A stretch of DNA of 64,000 bases from Trichodelitschia bisporula (Eukaryota > Ascomycota > Dothideomycetes > Phaeotrichales > Phaeotrichaceae), in contig ML996702.1 in NCBI GenBank assembly GCA_010356995.1, forward strand, positions 619,653 to 683,652, read 5' to 3'. Under the pieces are notes generated by a model. It had not been told where the DNA came from, made no database searches, and worked only from the letters and a program-made list of their open reading frames with translations. The translations under genes and the position numbers were made by a program. This document shows, piece after piece, positions 10,801 to 23,600 of this stretch (the first letter of the stretch is position 1; every line of letters begins with the position of its first letter).

Positions 10801-13407
10801 CTAAGTCCGGTTTGCAGGGAATTCAGGAACCCCCACAACCGTCTCATCCCCCACAACAACACCATCCCCAACCGCAGACTCATCCCCTACGATAGGTTCA
10901 ACCCCTACGACAGCCTCATCCTCCCCACCCGGATCATCCCCCCCAGTCTCATCCCCCACAACCGTATCCGGCGGACTCAAATCAATCAAGTCCTCCGTCC
11001 CCAACCGCGCCTTTGTCGTCTGCTTCGTCCACAGCTCGTGATACTTCCCTCCCCGAGCGAGGAGCTCCTCATGCGTCCCCCGCTCGATAATCTCCCCTTT
11101 ATCCACGACCATAATCTGGTCTGCATGCATAATGGTCGACAACCGATGCGCAATGACAACCGTCGTGCGCCCGTCGCTCAATTGCCTGAAGGCGTCCTGG
11201 ATATGCTCTTCCGTCGCACTGTCCACGGCGCTGGTCGCCTCATCCAGAAGCACGATCTTCGGGTTCTTAAGCAGGACCCGCGCAATCGCCAGGCGCTGCG
11301 ATTCGCCGCCAGAGAGCTTAACTCCGCGCTCGCCCACCTTGGTATTGTACCCCTCGGTAAACGTCAAAATCTTCTTATGTACGGCAGCCGCCTCGCACGC
11401 CGCGAAGATCTCGTCATCCGTCGCATCGAGCCTTGCATACCGGACGTTTTCCATGACGGACACATTGAACATGGACGGGTCCTGCGGGACCACGCCCATG
11501 GCGTCGCGCAGACTGCTCAGCGTCACGTCTTGCACGTCCTGGCCGTCAATTGCGATAGACCCCGCGGTGACGTCGTAGAAGCGCATGAGCAGCTTTAGCA
11601 TCGTGGACTTACCGGCCCCGGTCTCCCCGACAAAGGCGACGGTTTCGCCGGGCTTGACGACGAAGCTGATGTCCTTGAGGATGGGGTTCGCAGCGTCGTA
11701 GCCGAAGCCGACGTTTTTGAAGGTGATGCAGCCGCCGTCGACTTTGAGCGTTTTGGCCGTTGGTCGGTCGGCTACCGATGGTTTGGTGTTCAGAAGCTGC
11801 AGGAGGCGCTCGGCGTCGATGAGAGTCGAGGATACGCGGCGGTAGGAGTTGGCCATGGTTTTCAGCGGGCGCATCATGGTTTCCCAGTACATAACGAAGG
11901 CGATGAAGTTGCCGACGGGCTTTCCGTAGTAGGTGATTTCGTAGATGGCGATGAGGCTGCAGGCGCAGAAGCCGATCGTAATCAACAGGCTCTGGGAGCC
12001 GTAGTTGACGAAGACGCGAGCGAAGTAGCCCCACTGTGCCGAAATGGTAGCTTTGACCGCATCGGCGTATTTCTGGCCCTCGTACGGCGCGCGGTTGAAG
12101 TAGGACACCGTTTGCCAGTTGTACACCGACTCGTACACCGTTTTGTTCTCCTTGCGCGACTTTTCCGTGTAGATCCGCCTCTTGGGCTGGCCCCAAACCG
12201 TCAAGGCGACGCCCATCCACACGTACACCACGCCCAGCGTCAAAATAACCCACGCCAGATACATGTTGAACAGATGCGTTACATACCACAGCGCAACGAG
12301 GAGATCGAGAAGAATAGGGCAAATGTCGAACAAGACCATCTCAAGCAGCTCGTTGAGCGCATGTGCCTGCTCCACCGACTTGAGCACCTCGCCGCTCGCC
12401 TTGTTAGAGTGAAAATCCATGCTAAGCGCCATAACATGTCGAAACGCCAGATCGGAAATGCGCTTGTACGAGTAGTTGTGCACGTATATGCTCGCCATGT
12501 AGCGCAGCAGCCGGAAGCCCGCATAGCTCTGCACATACGTCATGGCCTTCCACACCAGCACCTCGCGCCAGGGCATGCGGCTGCGGTCCGCCAGCGCATC
12601 CGTCACCAGGCCAATCTGGCGCGGGATAAGCACGTTGAGCACGCGATCGAGCACCAGATCCGCCGCCATGATGAGCAAGCACCCCTGCCCCTTCAAGTCC
12701 CCCTTGGGCCACAGGTGGGGCAGGAACACGGCAAACCCGCGCAGGTACCCGATCCACCCGCCCTCGTCGGCCAGGCGCTTCGCCTGCGCCTCCTTGATGT
12801 CCTTGTCGCGGTCCGCCGGCTCCTCGTCCTCCTGCCCCGCGGTGGTAGAACTAGTGGTTGTGCCGTACTTAACGGGCTCTGCTTCGTCATCTTCCGCCGC
12901 TGCGGCTCCGAGCAGAGGCCGCGCCTCCTCGTCACGTTTTTTCGGTTTCGAGGTCCCGAGAAGCACGCCCACGACTAGCAGGCCTGCAAACGCAGCGAGC
13001 CGGACCCCGCCGAAATTGCGCCCTGTGCGTGTTCCCGCGAGCACAACTATCGGTATCTCCAGAAAGCCGCCGACGGCCCACGCAGCGAAGTAAGGGTGCC
13101 ATACGGGAGCATGGGTCGAGCTGAGCGATATGGCAATACTCCCCCACAGGAGGAGGGAGAAGAGGGCGCGCAAAATATCATGTTGTGGCGCCGGGCGGTC
13201 GTGCAAGAAGTCGAGCAAAAACCATACGGCCTGAATGAGGTGGGTAACCGCAAGGGCCGCGGTCAACCCAACAGCCGTTCTCTTTTTGTTCCTGTTGGGC
13301 GGCGGGTTGGGTTGTTGCAGAGTGCAGGTGCTGTATATTTTGCCAGCGAAGAAGGTGAAGAATGCGGCGGGCGCGTGGACGAAGGCGAGGTAGGCGGGGG
13401 CGGACAT
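10801..13407 (-). CDS. hmt1: Vacuolar half-size ABC transporter, HMT1/ABCB6-like
   Basis: Intronless frame of 868 residues on the minus strand. About 150 N-terminal hydrophobic residues form an extra membrane domain, typical of the HMT1/ABCB6 branch. A charged linker and a six-helix ABC transmembrane domain (roughly 240-540) follow. The nucleotide-binding domain has Walker A GETGAGKST near 592, the LSGGESQ signature near 696, Walker B IVLLDEAT near 715 and the switch His in VIAHRLST. HMT1 proteins in fission yeast and relatives move thiol-metal conjugates into the vacuole and give cadmium tolerance; the substrate here is inferred. The last 50 or so residues are an unusual acidic tail with repeated V-V-G-D-E units that is not part of the fold. 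Confidence 0.85.
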   Translation of the reverse strand: MSAPAYLAFVHAPAAFFTFFAGKIYSTCTLQQPNPPPNRNKKRTAVGLTAALAVTHLIQAVWFLLDFLHDRPAPQHDILRALFSLLLWGSIAISLSSTHAPVWHPYFAAWAVGGFLEIPIVVLAGTRTGRNFGGVRLAAFAGLLVVGVLLGTSKPKKRDEEARPLLGAAAAEDDEAEPVKYGTTTSSTTAGQEDEEPADRDKDIKEAQAKRLADEGGWIGYLRGFAVFLPHLWPKGDLKGQGCLLIMAADLVLDRVLNVLIPRQIGLVTDALADRSRMPWREVLVWKAMTYVQSYAGFRLLRYMASIYVHNYSYKRISDLAFRHVMALSMDFHSNKASGEVLKSVEQAHALNELLEMVLFDICPILLDLLVALWYVTHLFNMYLAWVILTLGVVYVWMGVALTVWGQPKRRIYTEKSRKENKTVYESVYNWQTVSYFNRAPYEGQKYADAVKATISAQWGYFARVFVNYGSQSLLITIGFCACSLIAIYEITYYGKPVGNFIAFVMYWETMMRPLKTMANSYRRVSSTLIDAERLLQLLNTKPSVADRPTAKTLKVDGGCITFKNVGFGYDAANPILKDISFVVKPGETVAFVGETGAGKSTMLKLLMRFYDVTAGSIAIDGQDVQDVTLSSLRDAMGVVPQDPSMFNVSVMENVRYARLDATDDEIFAACEAAAVHKKILTFTEGYNTKVGERGVKLSGGESQRLAIARVLLKNPKIVLLDEATSAVDSATEEHIQDAFRQLSDGRTTVVIAHRLSTIMHADQIMVVDKGEIIERGTHEELLARGGKYHELWTKQTTKARLGTEDLIDLSPPDTVVGDETGGDDPGGEDEAVVGVEPIVGDESAVGDGVVVGDETVVGVPEFPANRT

Positions 13408-16400
13408 TCTTCTTGGGCGGGGACGGGTGGTTGGGTGGGGGGGTTGGTTGTATTTATGGTGGTGGTACCTGGCACGGCTTTGCCGCTTGCTTGTGGTGCA
13501 GCAGCATGCAGATGCGTTGAGGGTTTGTAGAGGCAGGTGCTTGAAGTTTCATAGCCAGGGAGGCTGGGGATACACACCGCCAACATGTGTGTGCGACAAA
13601 GGTGGCTTGCTTGCTGCGGAAAACTGCAGATTGGGCTACGGAGTAGATTGGTTTTTTGGTTCGGCTGTGTGTATTGGCAGGTGGGTTGTACCTTGCGTCG
13701 CGCTTCGCATTTTGTCTTGAGGGAGGCTGGTTTATATATTCGTTTGGATAAAAAAGGTCAGGCTGAGGCAGAGTATTTTTGTCAGGGCAATTGCAGTCGT
13801 GAGACTAGAGTATGCCTCAAGATGATCAACCACAAGGAGGCTGGGATAGGGTGCCAGGCCCCGTTGCTGCCTGGTGAGTATGGACGTAATGATTGTCCCG
13901 CTTCACTAGTGTCGCGCATCGGCTTAGTTTTGTTCCAGCGACACTGTACCGGTACGTCGGCCATGTCGATGCCGACTTTCTATTCCGGTCGCACGAGAAA
14001 ACCAAACGACTGTTCCGACAATTGAACCATCCCGATGAAGACCAACAATCCGGAGTGGAGATCTGGCTACCCGAGAGTTCACGAACTTCGTTGCTGTGGC
14101 TGCGCTTTCCACTTCAGCTGGCCCTGAAGGAGCTGAAGGATTGACCGGATTTCCAAGTTCGGTTGAAAGCTAGAACTCGACCTCGTCACCCTCGTATGCC
14201 TATTTAGGAGGCCGTAGAAGACTCAGCACACCATCTGCTATCGGATTTCTGGATGCACCCAATGCCAGAAGTAGGCCGCTGGCTGAAGATCTAGTCGGAG
14301 TTCCAAGAGGCACGTTACCCAAATCCATGTCCTGTAGCCTTGAACGCTGGGCAGAGACGCATCGTTTGGATGCCTAAACTAGTACCCTATATCCCGTCTG
14401 TCGAGTCTGCGCGAGGTATCGACACCGGCTACGCCCTTTTGTGAAAATGGCCCTCGAATGTTCAGGGTTTGCTCTTTGACGCCCTAGCTGACTGGTCTAG
14501 CCCACACCGCTGCAAATGGTGCCTGGTGTCAATGACCCTCAACTCAGCAGGCTCATTCCAAGAGACGACATGGCTGAATACATGGGCTATTCGTCAATGG
14601 AACATTTCGGGGGCGAGATATTGTCTCCCCTAAGGCGGTCTGGATTCGGTCACAGGACCAACTGATGACGCATAATTAAGCCTCCCGTCCCGCACATGCA
14701 AAGCATGCCGTGTGCCTGCTGAGGTATGTTGAATATCTGCCGCTTCGGCCCGTTTGGGCCAAGGGGGACAGCACTCCGCGCCAGTGGACCAGGGCCAGAA
14801 GGGTTCAGTGGCTCGCGCCGGTGAAGAAGTTGAGCCCGGGCATGCAACCGGCCGGCTTGCTTTGAGACGGTAGACCAAAAGCCGCAGCCCCAGGATGTGA
14901 AATTGGGGTACGGAAACGGACAGCGGTTCCTTAATCGGTATTGTGATGAGGCTCTGGGAGCCGCAATTCATCGAGTCTCAAATCCGGGGTAATAGGTCAT
15001 AATCTGCGTAGGCATTCCTCCATGAGGTAGTATGTATAAGGCTGGGGGCTGATTCGTCATGTAGGTATTGGACTGCTCGCCGATCTGGTGCCATGAATAG
15101 TAGATCTAGAATCTTCAGCCTCATCATCACATGCAATACCATGCGGCTCTGCGGTTCATGTCCGCAATGTAGGATCACCTGCTGAGGCATCTTGTTCGCT
15201 TGAACGTATGCAGCCTGTCGAATGCAACCCGAGGGCGCTGTATTCGGTCCTTCATGACACCGCCTCTTCCGTTTATCGACGCCATTCCGGGTGGCTTGAA
15301 CTGGCCTGGCTCTTTCAAGTCCTCACCACTGTACTGGATTCAGTTAAGGGAAGTTACTCCGAGGTGAGGCTGAAAGCCAATGTTCATCTTTAGAATCTGC
15401 CGAGTTCTGGGCATGTGAAGCAGCGTTAGTCGGTGGCCTCGGTTTGAAATGCATATGGAATGAGGCTCTTCAACTCACCGGCCACGGCTCAAAAGTCTCC
15501 ATTATCCCTCTGCTGCATTAGGTTAGCAAACTCGAGTTCAGCTTAGCGCCACGATAGTATCGCATCTATTCATGGCGCACATGCGTGGCGCGGGCCGACC
15601 AGCCTCGTCAGGCATTTTACCGACCAAACCTTTGCCTCTAGACTCGGCATATTAGTTTAGATCCATAACGTTAACACAGTCTATGCTTACGTCTTGGAAT
15701 CAAAATGCAACGAACCGCGGAATTGACAACAGAGCGGGGCTTCAAGTGTCATATTCTTCCCGGACGGACCGAATATCAAGGGAAAAGGTGGGGTGGAAGA
15801 TAGCGGGTCAGCCTTTTCATGGGGCAAGGTTAAGAGCCGCATCCACCCTCGCCCCCGCAGCCTGACGCAACCTCCGGCGAAAGGGAGGGTGCGGAATCAC
15901 GTGATTTTCAGCCTCATAAATGGTCACCGCAATCACACCCTCCGTTAACGGAACATCGTAGCGGATGTAAATGAGCCCGTCTGCTGCACAATACATTGCC
16001 ATGCGGCTGAAACAGTAGCAGCTACCTCGATTCCGCTGCTGAACACTCGCTAGTCGTGCCGCTTATGCTAACACATACGGTGTGGATACACCTAAGACAA
16101 GCATTTTTACCTTTGGGAAGGAGCACGTTAGGCTTTGGGAAGAAATAGGACGCAGATGATGGATGGTGCGCATAATGGGAAGAAGGTGCACACGACGGGA
16201 GGCAAGGACAAATGGACCAACGCATGTGCATTTCGTTTGGTTTCGTCTCTCCTCTCACTCTTCCTCTTCGTCTTTTTTACAATCGTTCAGTTTGCACCGT
16301 AGCGATTGCACGTGTCTAGCCTATGCTCCCATTATCATCTGCGGCTTGATGTGCAACACATGCGCCCATCACTCGGGAAATCCGCAATGAGATTGCTAAG

Positions 16401-19400
16401 ATCCGACGAGTTCAAAGCTCCCGGCGGAAGAACTGCAGTGCGACGCCTGAAGTGGAAAGAGAAAGCTGATGGTACTACGCCGCAGCCAGTTACCGACCCA
16501 CTCGCCTGCATCCGGCCATACAGCTCAGAACTACGCTTCAGGTTCCCAATCTGGACGTCAGATGCCAAAGAGATAATTGTATTTCGCTAAAGAAACACTC
16601 TGACGGGCCAGGGCACGGGGCATGGGCACGGGAATCCCGTGGTTGCGGGCGCCGATATGGAACTGTTAATCAGAGTTCGCGATCGGTGGCCGGGAGGCTG
16701 CCGTGTGTGGGAGATAGAGTGCCTGCCTGGGCTAGAATGGGGGCACTGATATAAGGACAAAGAAATTGCAGACGTGATCGATGAGCCAGTGCAGAGCATG
16801 GTAACCTTATTATGAGCTTGTGCTTGGGGACAGGAAATGGACTGAGACCGAGAATCTGGTAATCTGGTAGCAACGTTGGCGTGGACAAGGCTGACCTCTG
16901 TTGAGATATTCCACCACTGCCCGCAGGGCCCATCTATTCCAAGCGTAGCCCCGCGGACCAATATCCGTGCTGATGGCCCTGGCTGTCACGGGCCTTCCGA
17001 TGGGTTGGGACTGTGAGCTGGGAATAGCTAACGAGGACGGAGGGCGGGTAATGTGCTGCCCCATTCGCCGTTATTTTGACGTTGTCATTAGCTTCCCGAG
17101 TCGGGCTCCGACTCGGGCGGATGAGCTGAGCTGCCGTGAAGACATCACATTGGACACATCTCTTAAAACAGAATCCCCAGACTCACATCAAAGAGACACA
17201 GTCACCTCCTCACCCCGCCAGACGACCACACCCCTTTTCACCCTCGCATCATTCAATATGCACCCTCACGAGGCCTCGATCAAATTTCGGCCCAGAGGTC
17301 AAGCTCTCGGACGTGCATCCCCCATTGGTTCGAGCACCGTGCCCTTTCGTCAAGGTCCGGCCAATCGCAATCTGGGATCGCAATACCGTGCGTCGTGCCC
17401 TACCCTGAACGGGATGATCACTGGATCTACAGGACCCTGGCGTAGGGATCGGCTGTGAATTTGGCAAACGGCGACGGAGGATGCGAAGGATGTCATGAAG
17501 AACTTTCAAAAGAGACGAGAGACCGGTGAGGAGAACGGGTCGTCGCGATGAGCTTCGCCGGTGAGACTACGGTTGAAGCACTTTGACGCTTTCAGTCGAA
17601 GCTGTCAGTACGAGCTCAGAGCGTGAACGTCGTGTCCCTGCAGCAGTTATCCGAACGCCAAGGTTTCTGCCTGCTTGCCTTCAGTTCGTCACTACTTCCA
17701 TCGACAACCACGACAACCACAACAACCTCAACACCAATTGGACATCTCAGCGAAACTGCAACCTTTCTGAGCATATTTGAAAGCCTCATGTCCATCGCAC
17801 GCCTCGCTCACTTGCCCGCCACCGCCACTATCATTCCATTCCTCAACCATTTCCACGCCATCGACGTCACCGCCACCGATCGGCGCACGTGGTGATGGCG
17901 TGCAGTCGACAAAATCCGGGGTAACTCGACGAAGCCAGTGACAGGACGTCCAAGCCGGGCAGGACAAACACCCACGGGGTGCATATCTGCATCATTGTCC
18001 AGATGCAGCGTCGCCTACTCTGAACCGTGCCAGTTTCCAGGCTCCGGCTCAACCTTCCTGCACCACGACCCGAACGCCGCTAACCATAATACTTCCACAA
18101 GTACCAGTTTGTCGCCGTGACGACGGACTCAGCACTGTGATCTAATCGACGTCCTAGCAGAGTACACGCGGTACACTAAGGACACACATCGGCGGCCACG
18201 AGAATGGCGGCCGGCCAGTAGGCCGCCTGTCATTCCCTCCCGTAGCACATCGGCTACGTTCGACTAGGCAAAGTTTATTCCCCGACGTCACATGCTTGCC
18301 GCCCCGTCAGCCCGTCAGCGTCTTGCTTTTAGCCAATCTGCAAAACGCGCGGTCGCAAAGCCTGAGTGCAGGTGCGACCAATGGATGGAGACGAAGCGAA
18401 GGGCCTAGCGATGCGTGCAATGTTCATCCGTTGCTTGCCGGGAGGGAGAATGTCCATCCATCTTGCTGAGCATGTCAATCCGCGAGGGAGATCGGCCATC
18501 TCGTCGCTCTTTTCCCTTGTCAGAACACTGGCTGTTCCTTTCTAAGCTTCTATCTGTGTGCCAGTACGCGCTTCGGCCGCTGTCACGACTTCCCCGCGGC
18601 AAGATTCTCGCGAGCTACTGTAGGTTAAGCAGAGCGGCACTGCAGGCGCGGCGCGACGCGCATGACCGGGTGTAGCCCAGTCGGCTAGCGAGCGAGGCTC
18701 TGGCAGCGATGAACTAAGCTAACTGCTAACTCCGAAGTGAACACGGAAGACACTTTTGGCACCGCAGGCTCGCCACTGCAATTCAAGACGCGCACATCCA
18801 CAGCGCTTTTCTCTCCGAATCCACAGTTGCCGTGAATCCACAGATCCCGTCTGCCGTTTCTCCCTTTGCCATCCCCAAGCGAGACGGGTGGAGCGGGTGG
18901 GTGACGGGATGCCTGGCTACGCAGTACGTTTCCGGGGGGGGGGGGGGTTTAGAATCCTGGCGCGGCCGGCGCTTGGCCGATTTGGAGCAGAGCTGCCGAA
19001 TTATTCCCGGGGTTTGGGAATCGCGGGTTGAGGAGAGGGGATGTAGCGGCGGGCCCTGGTGCCTTAAAAGCGAGAATGGAGTAATTCCGATTCCCCGTTT
19101 GCTTTGCTTGCTTGCTTTGCTGCGTTAGGTTGCGTGAGAGACCCGCTACGCGCGTACCGTACTACCGTCGACTGCGGCTCGAGGGGCATTGGCAGGGTCA
19201 GCAGGGCTTTGTGGGGAAGATGCTGACTGTGGGGTGAATGGGCGGGGAGCTTGGAGGGGCCAATGGAGTTGGGGGGGGAAGTGAGGGTGGTGGGGTTCTA
19301 GCCTGGTTTGGAGGACTGCGGAGCCAGGTGGGGTTGGGAACGGGGAGAAGTATTTACGGTAAACGATGGGAGAACAATATATGGGGACGAGAGCTTCGAC

Positions 19401-20460
19401 AATGGCCGTCTCGAATCTTGATTAAGAGTCAATTGACAGGACGGGGAATCTTGTCTGCGTCTGACGAGCGGGAGAGGCAGAGAGACGATCGGCGCAGCGC
19501 ACAGGTCCGGAAGAAACGGCGTCGGTTGTGCAGGGAAGAGTACGGGCTTTGGGCTGGGATGGTGCAGATGGTGCAGCGAGAACAGGGTAGGTGAATGAAG
19601 AGGCATGCGGACTAGAGACGCCATGGGAGTGGGAGTGGGAATGGGGATGGGATCCATGGGGAGAAGTGACGGGCGTTGAGTGGTGACAAAGTGAGAGTGG
19701 AAGACCAGAGACGAGAAGGGCGGCATGTCCCGCTGCGAACACACGTCCGAGGGGTCTGCAGAGAGTGGCAGAATGAGTGCAGGAGGTGCAGGAGTGCAGA
19801 GTGGACGCAGAAGACGGAGGGAAGCTGGTTGGTTGATGTGGGGAGGGATGTTTCCTCAAGGGCCTGATGGTGGAGGGGAGGCAATTTGCAGGCTGTGTTA
19901 ATGCTTTGCAGTTCTTGGAGTGTGCACTTGGGTGTGCTGGGTGTCCTGGCGCTGGGTTGCTGGTGCTCTCGGCTTTTCCCCAGACTTTTGGCTTTTTGCC
20001 GCGATTGCTGGCCAGTTGATGTGTTGCAGGAGAAGTGGTCTGTAAGTGGTAGCGGGAAGGACGAACTGGGGGTGAGAGCATGGGCCGTTTGATTGAGGTG
20101 AGTGGTGACAGAGGGGGAACTGTCAGAGTGAGAAGAGGTGAGGGAGAAAGTTGGCGATGGCGGGGTGATTTGGTGTTGAGCTTTTTTCGGCCGTGATGGG
20201 AGAGAAGCAGCGGCGGGCCTCAACACCAACGTTTCTCTTCGTAGATGCTACTGTATCATACTCTACTTCTCAACTTTCTCACTTCTTTCCACTGCCAATT
20301 CATTCTGAGGAAGAGAAGGCTGTCAGCGAGCAAGTCTTCTCTCACTCCTCAGGCTCCTCTTTCCATCTTGCCTCTTCGTTCGCCTGCACTAGAAACTAGA
20401 CCTGCTCGCTGCACTGGCTCACCAGTCAGAATCAGGCCTAGCGCTTGGCAAGCTGGCTGA
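13408..20460. other. 7-kb gene desert
   Basis: No frame here has domain content or consistent splice signals. Two short protein-like stretches, around 13893-14144 (+) and 17250-17450 (+), could be remnants but are not recognised. Notable non-coding marks are a perfect hairpin at 17095-17117, a GC hairpin at 18206-18227 and a run of 14 G at 18934-18947. The last part is the distal promoter of the transcription factor gene. Confidence 0.5.
17095..17117. repeat. Perfect inverted repeat, 10-bp arms, 3-nt spacer
   Basis: CCCGAGTCGG, then GCT, then CCGACTCGGG. The arms are exact reverse complements. It lies in the gene desert and is not followed by a T-run. Confidence 0.9.
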
Positions 20461-20663
20461 GTCGCTCATCCACCACCCAAAGAGCCTATCCTATCCTCAC
20501 CACTCACCACTCACGCTCCCTCCAACCTCACCTCTTCCCTCTCTCTTCTTTTCGTCTCACCTCTTTTTTCAGTCTCCAATCTTCAGTCCCTCTTCTCTCT
20601 TCTCTCGCTCCTCCCCCCTCTTCCAGTCTCAATCGTATCAACCACATGCTCCCTCCGTGAACA
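20461..20663 (+). promoter_or_regulatory. CT-rich leader with a 4-codon upstream ORF
   Basis: About 200 bases of almost pure C/T sequence, a common fungal 5' UTR or transcription-start feature, lead into the transcription factor start. At 20646 an ATG opens a frame of four codons (M-L-P-P) that stops at TGA 20658-20660. This is three bases before the main ATG at 20664, which itself sits in a strong context (ACAATGG). Confidence 0.7.
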
Positions 20664-23600
20664 ATGGCCTCCCCCGACGCCACCATCCACGTCTCGCCCC
20701 TCCCCTCCACCAACAGCCCTGACGCAACCGTCCCTCTCAAGGTCGAGTCGGCCGCATTCCCTCCCCCAAAGACAGACAAGCCGCGTCCGCACGTGTGCAC
20801 CACTTGCTCCCGGTCTTTCGCTCGTCTCGAACACCTCAAACGTCACGAGCGCTCGCACACCAAGGAGAAGCCCTTCGAATGCCCGCAATGCACCCGCTGC
20901 TTCGCCCGCCGCGACCTGCTCTTACGTCACCAGCAGAAGCTACACCAGGCAGGAGCTACGTCCTCGCGTCCGCGGGGTCGTCGCGAGAGCACGAGCAGTG
21001 TGCAATCCGCGGTGAGGGTCCGCAAGAACTCCATTGCAGGCAATGTGCCGGGTGTCAATGGCGCTCCGCCGGCGACGATGCGGCCCCGGGCCAACACCAT
21101 CTCGCACGTTGACAGCGCTGGTCTCGGCCTCGTCCGCGAGTTTTATCAGCCCGTGAACTTCGAGTTTGACTACCGCCCGACCTTTCCTCTCCCGAAGCTC
21201 GAGACTCGCACGCCTATCGCTCCTGGCCTGCGGACGGCGCCTGTGCCCCAGGTCGAGTTTGACATGGACAAGCTGTTTGGTGCGAGCACCATCAATCCGG
21301 CGCAGCTGCACTTCCCCGGCTCCATAGGCGCGGATTTTACTCTGCGGGAGGGCGAATGGGGTATGGAGACGCTCGAGGACGGGTCGTCGCCTTCGGCTAT
21401 GAGCACCAACAGTCAGAGCGGCTTCAGCGAGGTGATGATTGATGGATCGAACCCGATGTGGGGGATGACGACGAGCACGTACGACCCCGTCAGCGCTGCC
21501 GTCTTCCCGGAGCTGGTGAATCCCATGGGGACGATGGCTCCGCACGACCTCGATCACCAAATGTCCGACAGCTTCCTGTTCTCCACACCCCCACCGCTGT
21601 CTGCCCTGAGCCCCACGGCCCCGCCGAATCACTTCTTTCACCAGCCTGTCTTTGGGTCCGATAACACTAGCGTGTCCTCGGCTGCTAGTGCCCGGCATAG
21701 CTCCATCACTTCCGTCTCCACTGGCTCCATCACCGATGCCACGCGCCAGGCGCTGCTCTACAGCCTCTCGCAGCCGTCCGGCTTCGGCGTGAGCAAGTTC
21801 ACGCAGCCCATGTCTCCTGGTTTTGGGCGTCAAACGGTTCCGTTGCCAAGCACTGCCGACCTGCAGCGCTACGTCAGCGCTTATATCCACTACTTCCATC
21901 CGCACATGCCCTTCCTGCACATCCCGACGCTGAGCTTCGACTCGCCCGTGTTCACGAGCAACATGCGCGCTGCGCGGGGTCATGCTTATGGCGACGCGGG
22001 GAGTGTGGTTGGCGGCGGCGGGTGTCTGATTCTGGCCATGGCGGCCATAGGCGCTTCGTACGAGTTTGACCAAGTCATTGCAAAGGAGCTGTGGGAGGCG
22101 GCGAAGAAGATGATTAGCATCTACCTCGAGGAGCGCCGCAAGCTGAGCATGCCGTCGCTGGGCCCGCAGCCACATCACAAGACTCCGCTGTGGCTGGTGC
22201 AGGCCATGCTGCTGAACTTGATCTACGGACACCAGTGCGGTGACAAGGTGGCGGCCGATATTGCGACTACTCACTGCGCTGCGTTGGTCAGTCTGGCTAA
22301 GGCGGCTGAGCTCGACAAGCCGGACCCCGATATCGGCGCCGAGGAGGCGCGTGCTTATGCCCTGCGCTACGGAGAGGATGTGGACATGGAAGCGCAGGAC
22401 ACGCGGCGCGTGGAACACGCAGAGTGGTTTCGGTGGAAAAACACAGAGGAGCGCAAGCGCACGCTGTTCGCCGTCTTTGTGCTGTCCAGCCTGCTCGTCA
22501 CGGCCTACAACCATCAACCCAAGATCCTGAACTCGGAGCTACATGTCGATCTGCCATGCGAAGAGAACCTCTGGGCAGCCGAGTCGCCCGATAACTGGAA
22601 TGCCCTCGGCGGCATGCAGGCTATCAATTCGCGGCGCCTGTCCTTTGCCGATGCGCTTACCTTTCTGCTCACTGCCAGCCAGCGCCAGTCCGGTACGCAG
22701 CCAGGTCCGTTCTCACCTTTCGGTAGCACGGTGCCTTCGGCTGCCGTGCCACCGTCGCCGCTTAAGCCTAGCACCTTCGGTTGCTATGTGCTGATCAACG
22801 CGCTGCATGTCTACATCTGGGAGACGCGGCAGCGGCACGGCGGGCGTGCATGGAAGACCCGCGAGACAGAGCGCATGCACGCAACCGTTGAACCCGCGCT
22901 ACGCGCCTGGCAAGCAGCCTGGCACGCAAACCCGCAACACAATCTCGAAAGGCCGAACCCCTACGGTCCCCTGCCGGCCGATTCTATCCCGCTTCTAGAC
23001 CTAGCCTACGTGCGACTCTTCGTCAATCTCGGCCGCAGCAAGGAAGCCTTCTGGCAGCGCGACTTCGAAGGCATGGCGCTGGAGCTCGGGCGTGGTGTTG
23101 AGATTATCCAGCATGCGGAGAGCGAGGCCGCGAGCGAGGAGGAGGACACGTCGCGCCAGGCGAGTCCTGGAGCTGAGGCGAGGGATGCGATGGTGCTTGA
23201 TAGTGAGGGGAGTGCGAGTCCCACCCCTGCGCCGCAGCCGGGGCAGAGCGGTAAGCGCGAGAAGCACTTGCGTAAAGCGGCGTTTTATGCCGCGGACTCG
23301 CTGTCCATGGCGGATAAGCTCGGCGTCACGTTTGCTGAGTTCACGAGCCGCGAGTTGCCGATTCAGGCGGCCATGTGCACGTTTGATTGTGCGCAGGTGC
23401 TGGCGGAGTGGATTGCTACGGTTCAAGAGAGGGTTGGACGGTTCTTGGGTGTGCTGGGGAGGGATGAAGTTGATTTTACGACTGTGCCGGCGATTATGCT
23501 GCTTGAGGACGAGGATTGCAAGCTTCTGGAGAAGGTGGGCGAGATACTGGCCCACGCGGATGTTAAGGCTAGGTTTGATGCGGCGGCTGCTGGGGGGCAG

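Noticed and set aside
19422-20229. Long minus-strand frames upstream of the transcription factor
   Set aside because: Ser/His/Pro/Thr-rich products of purine/pyrimidine-skewed promoter DNA, without splice signals or conserved content.
20940-22517. 525-codon frame antisense to the transcription factor
   Set aside because: A shadow of the well-supported plus-strand gene; Arg/His-rich with no domain.
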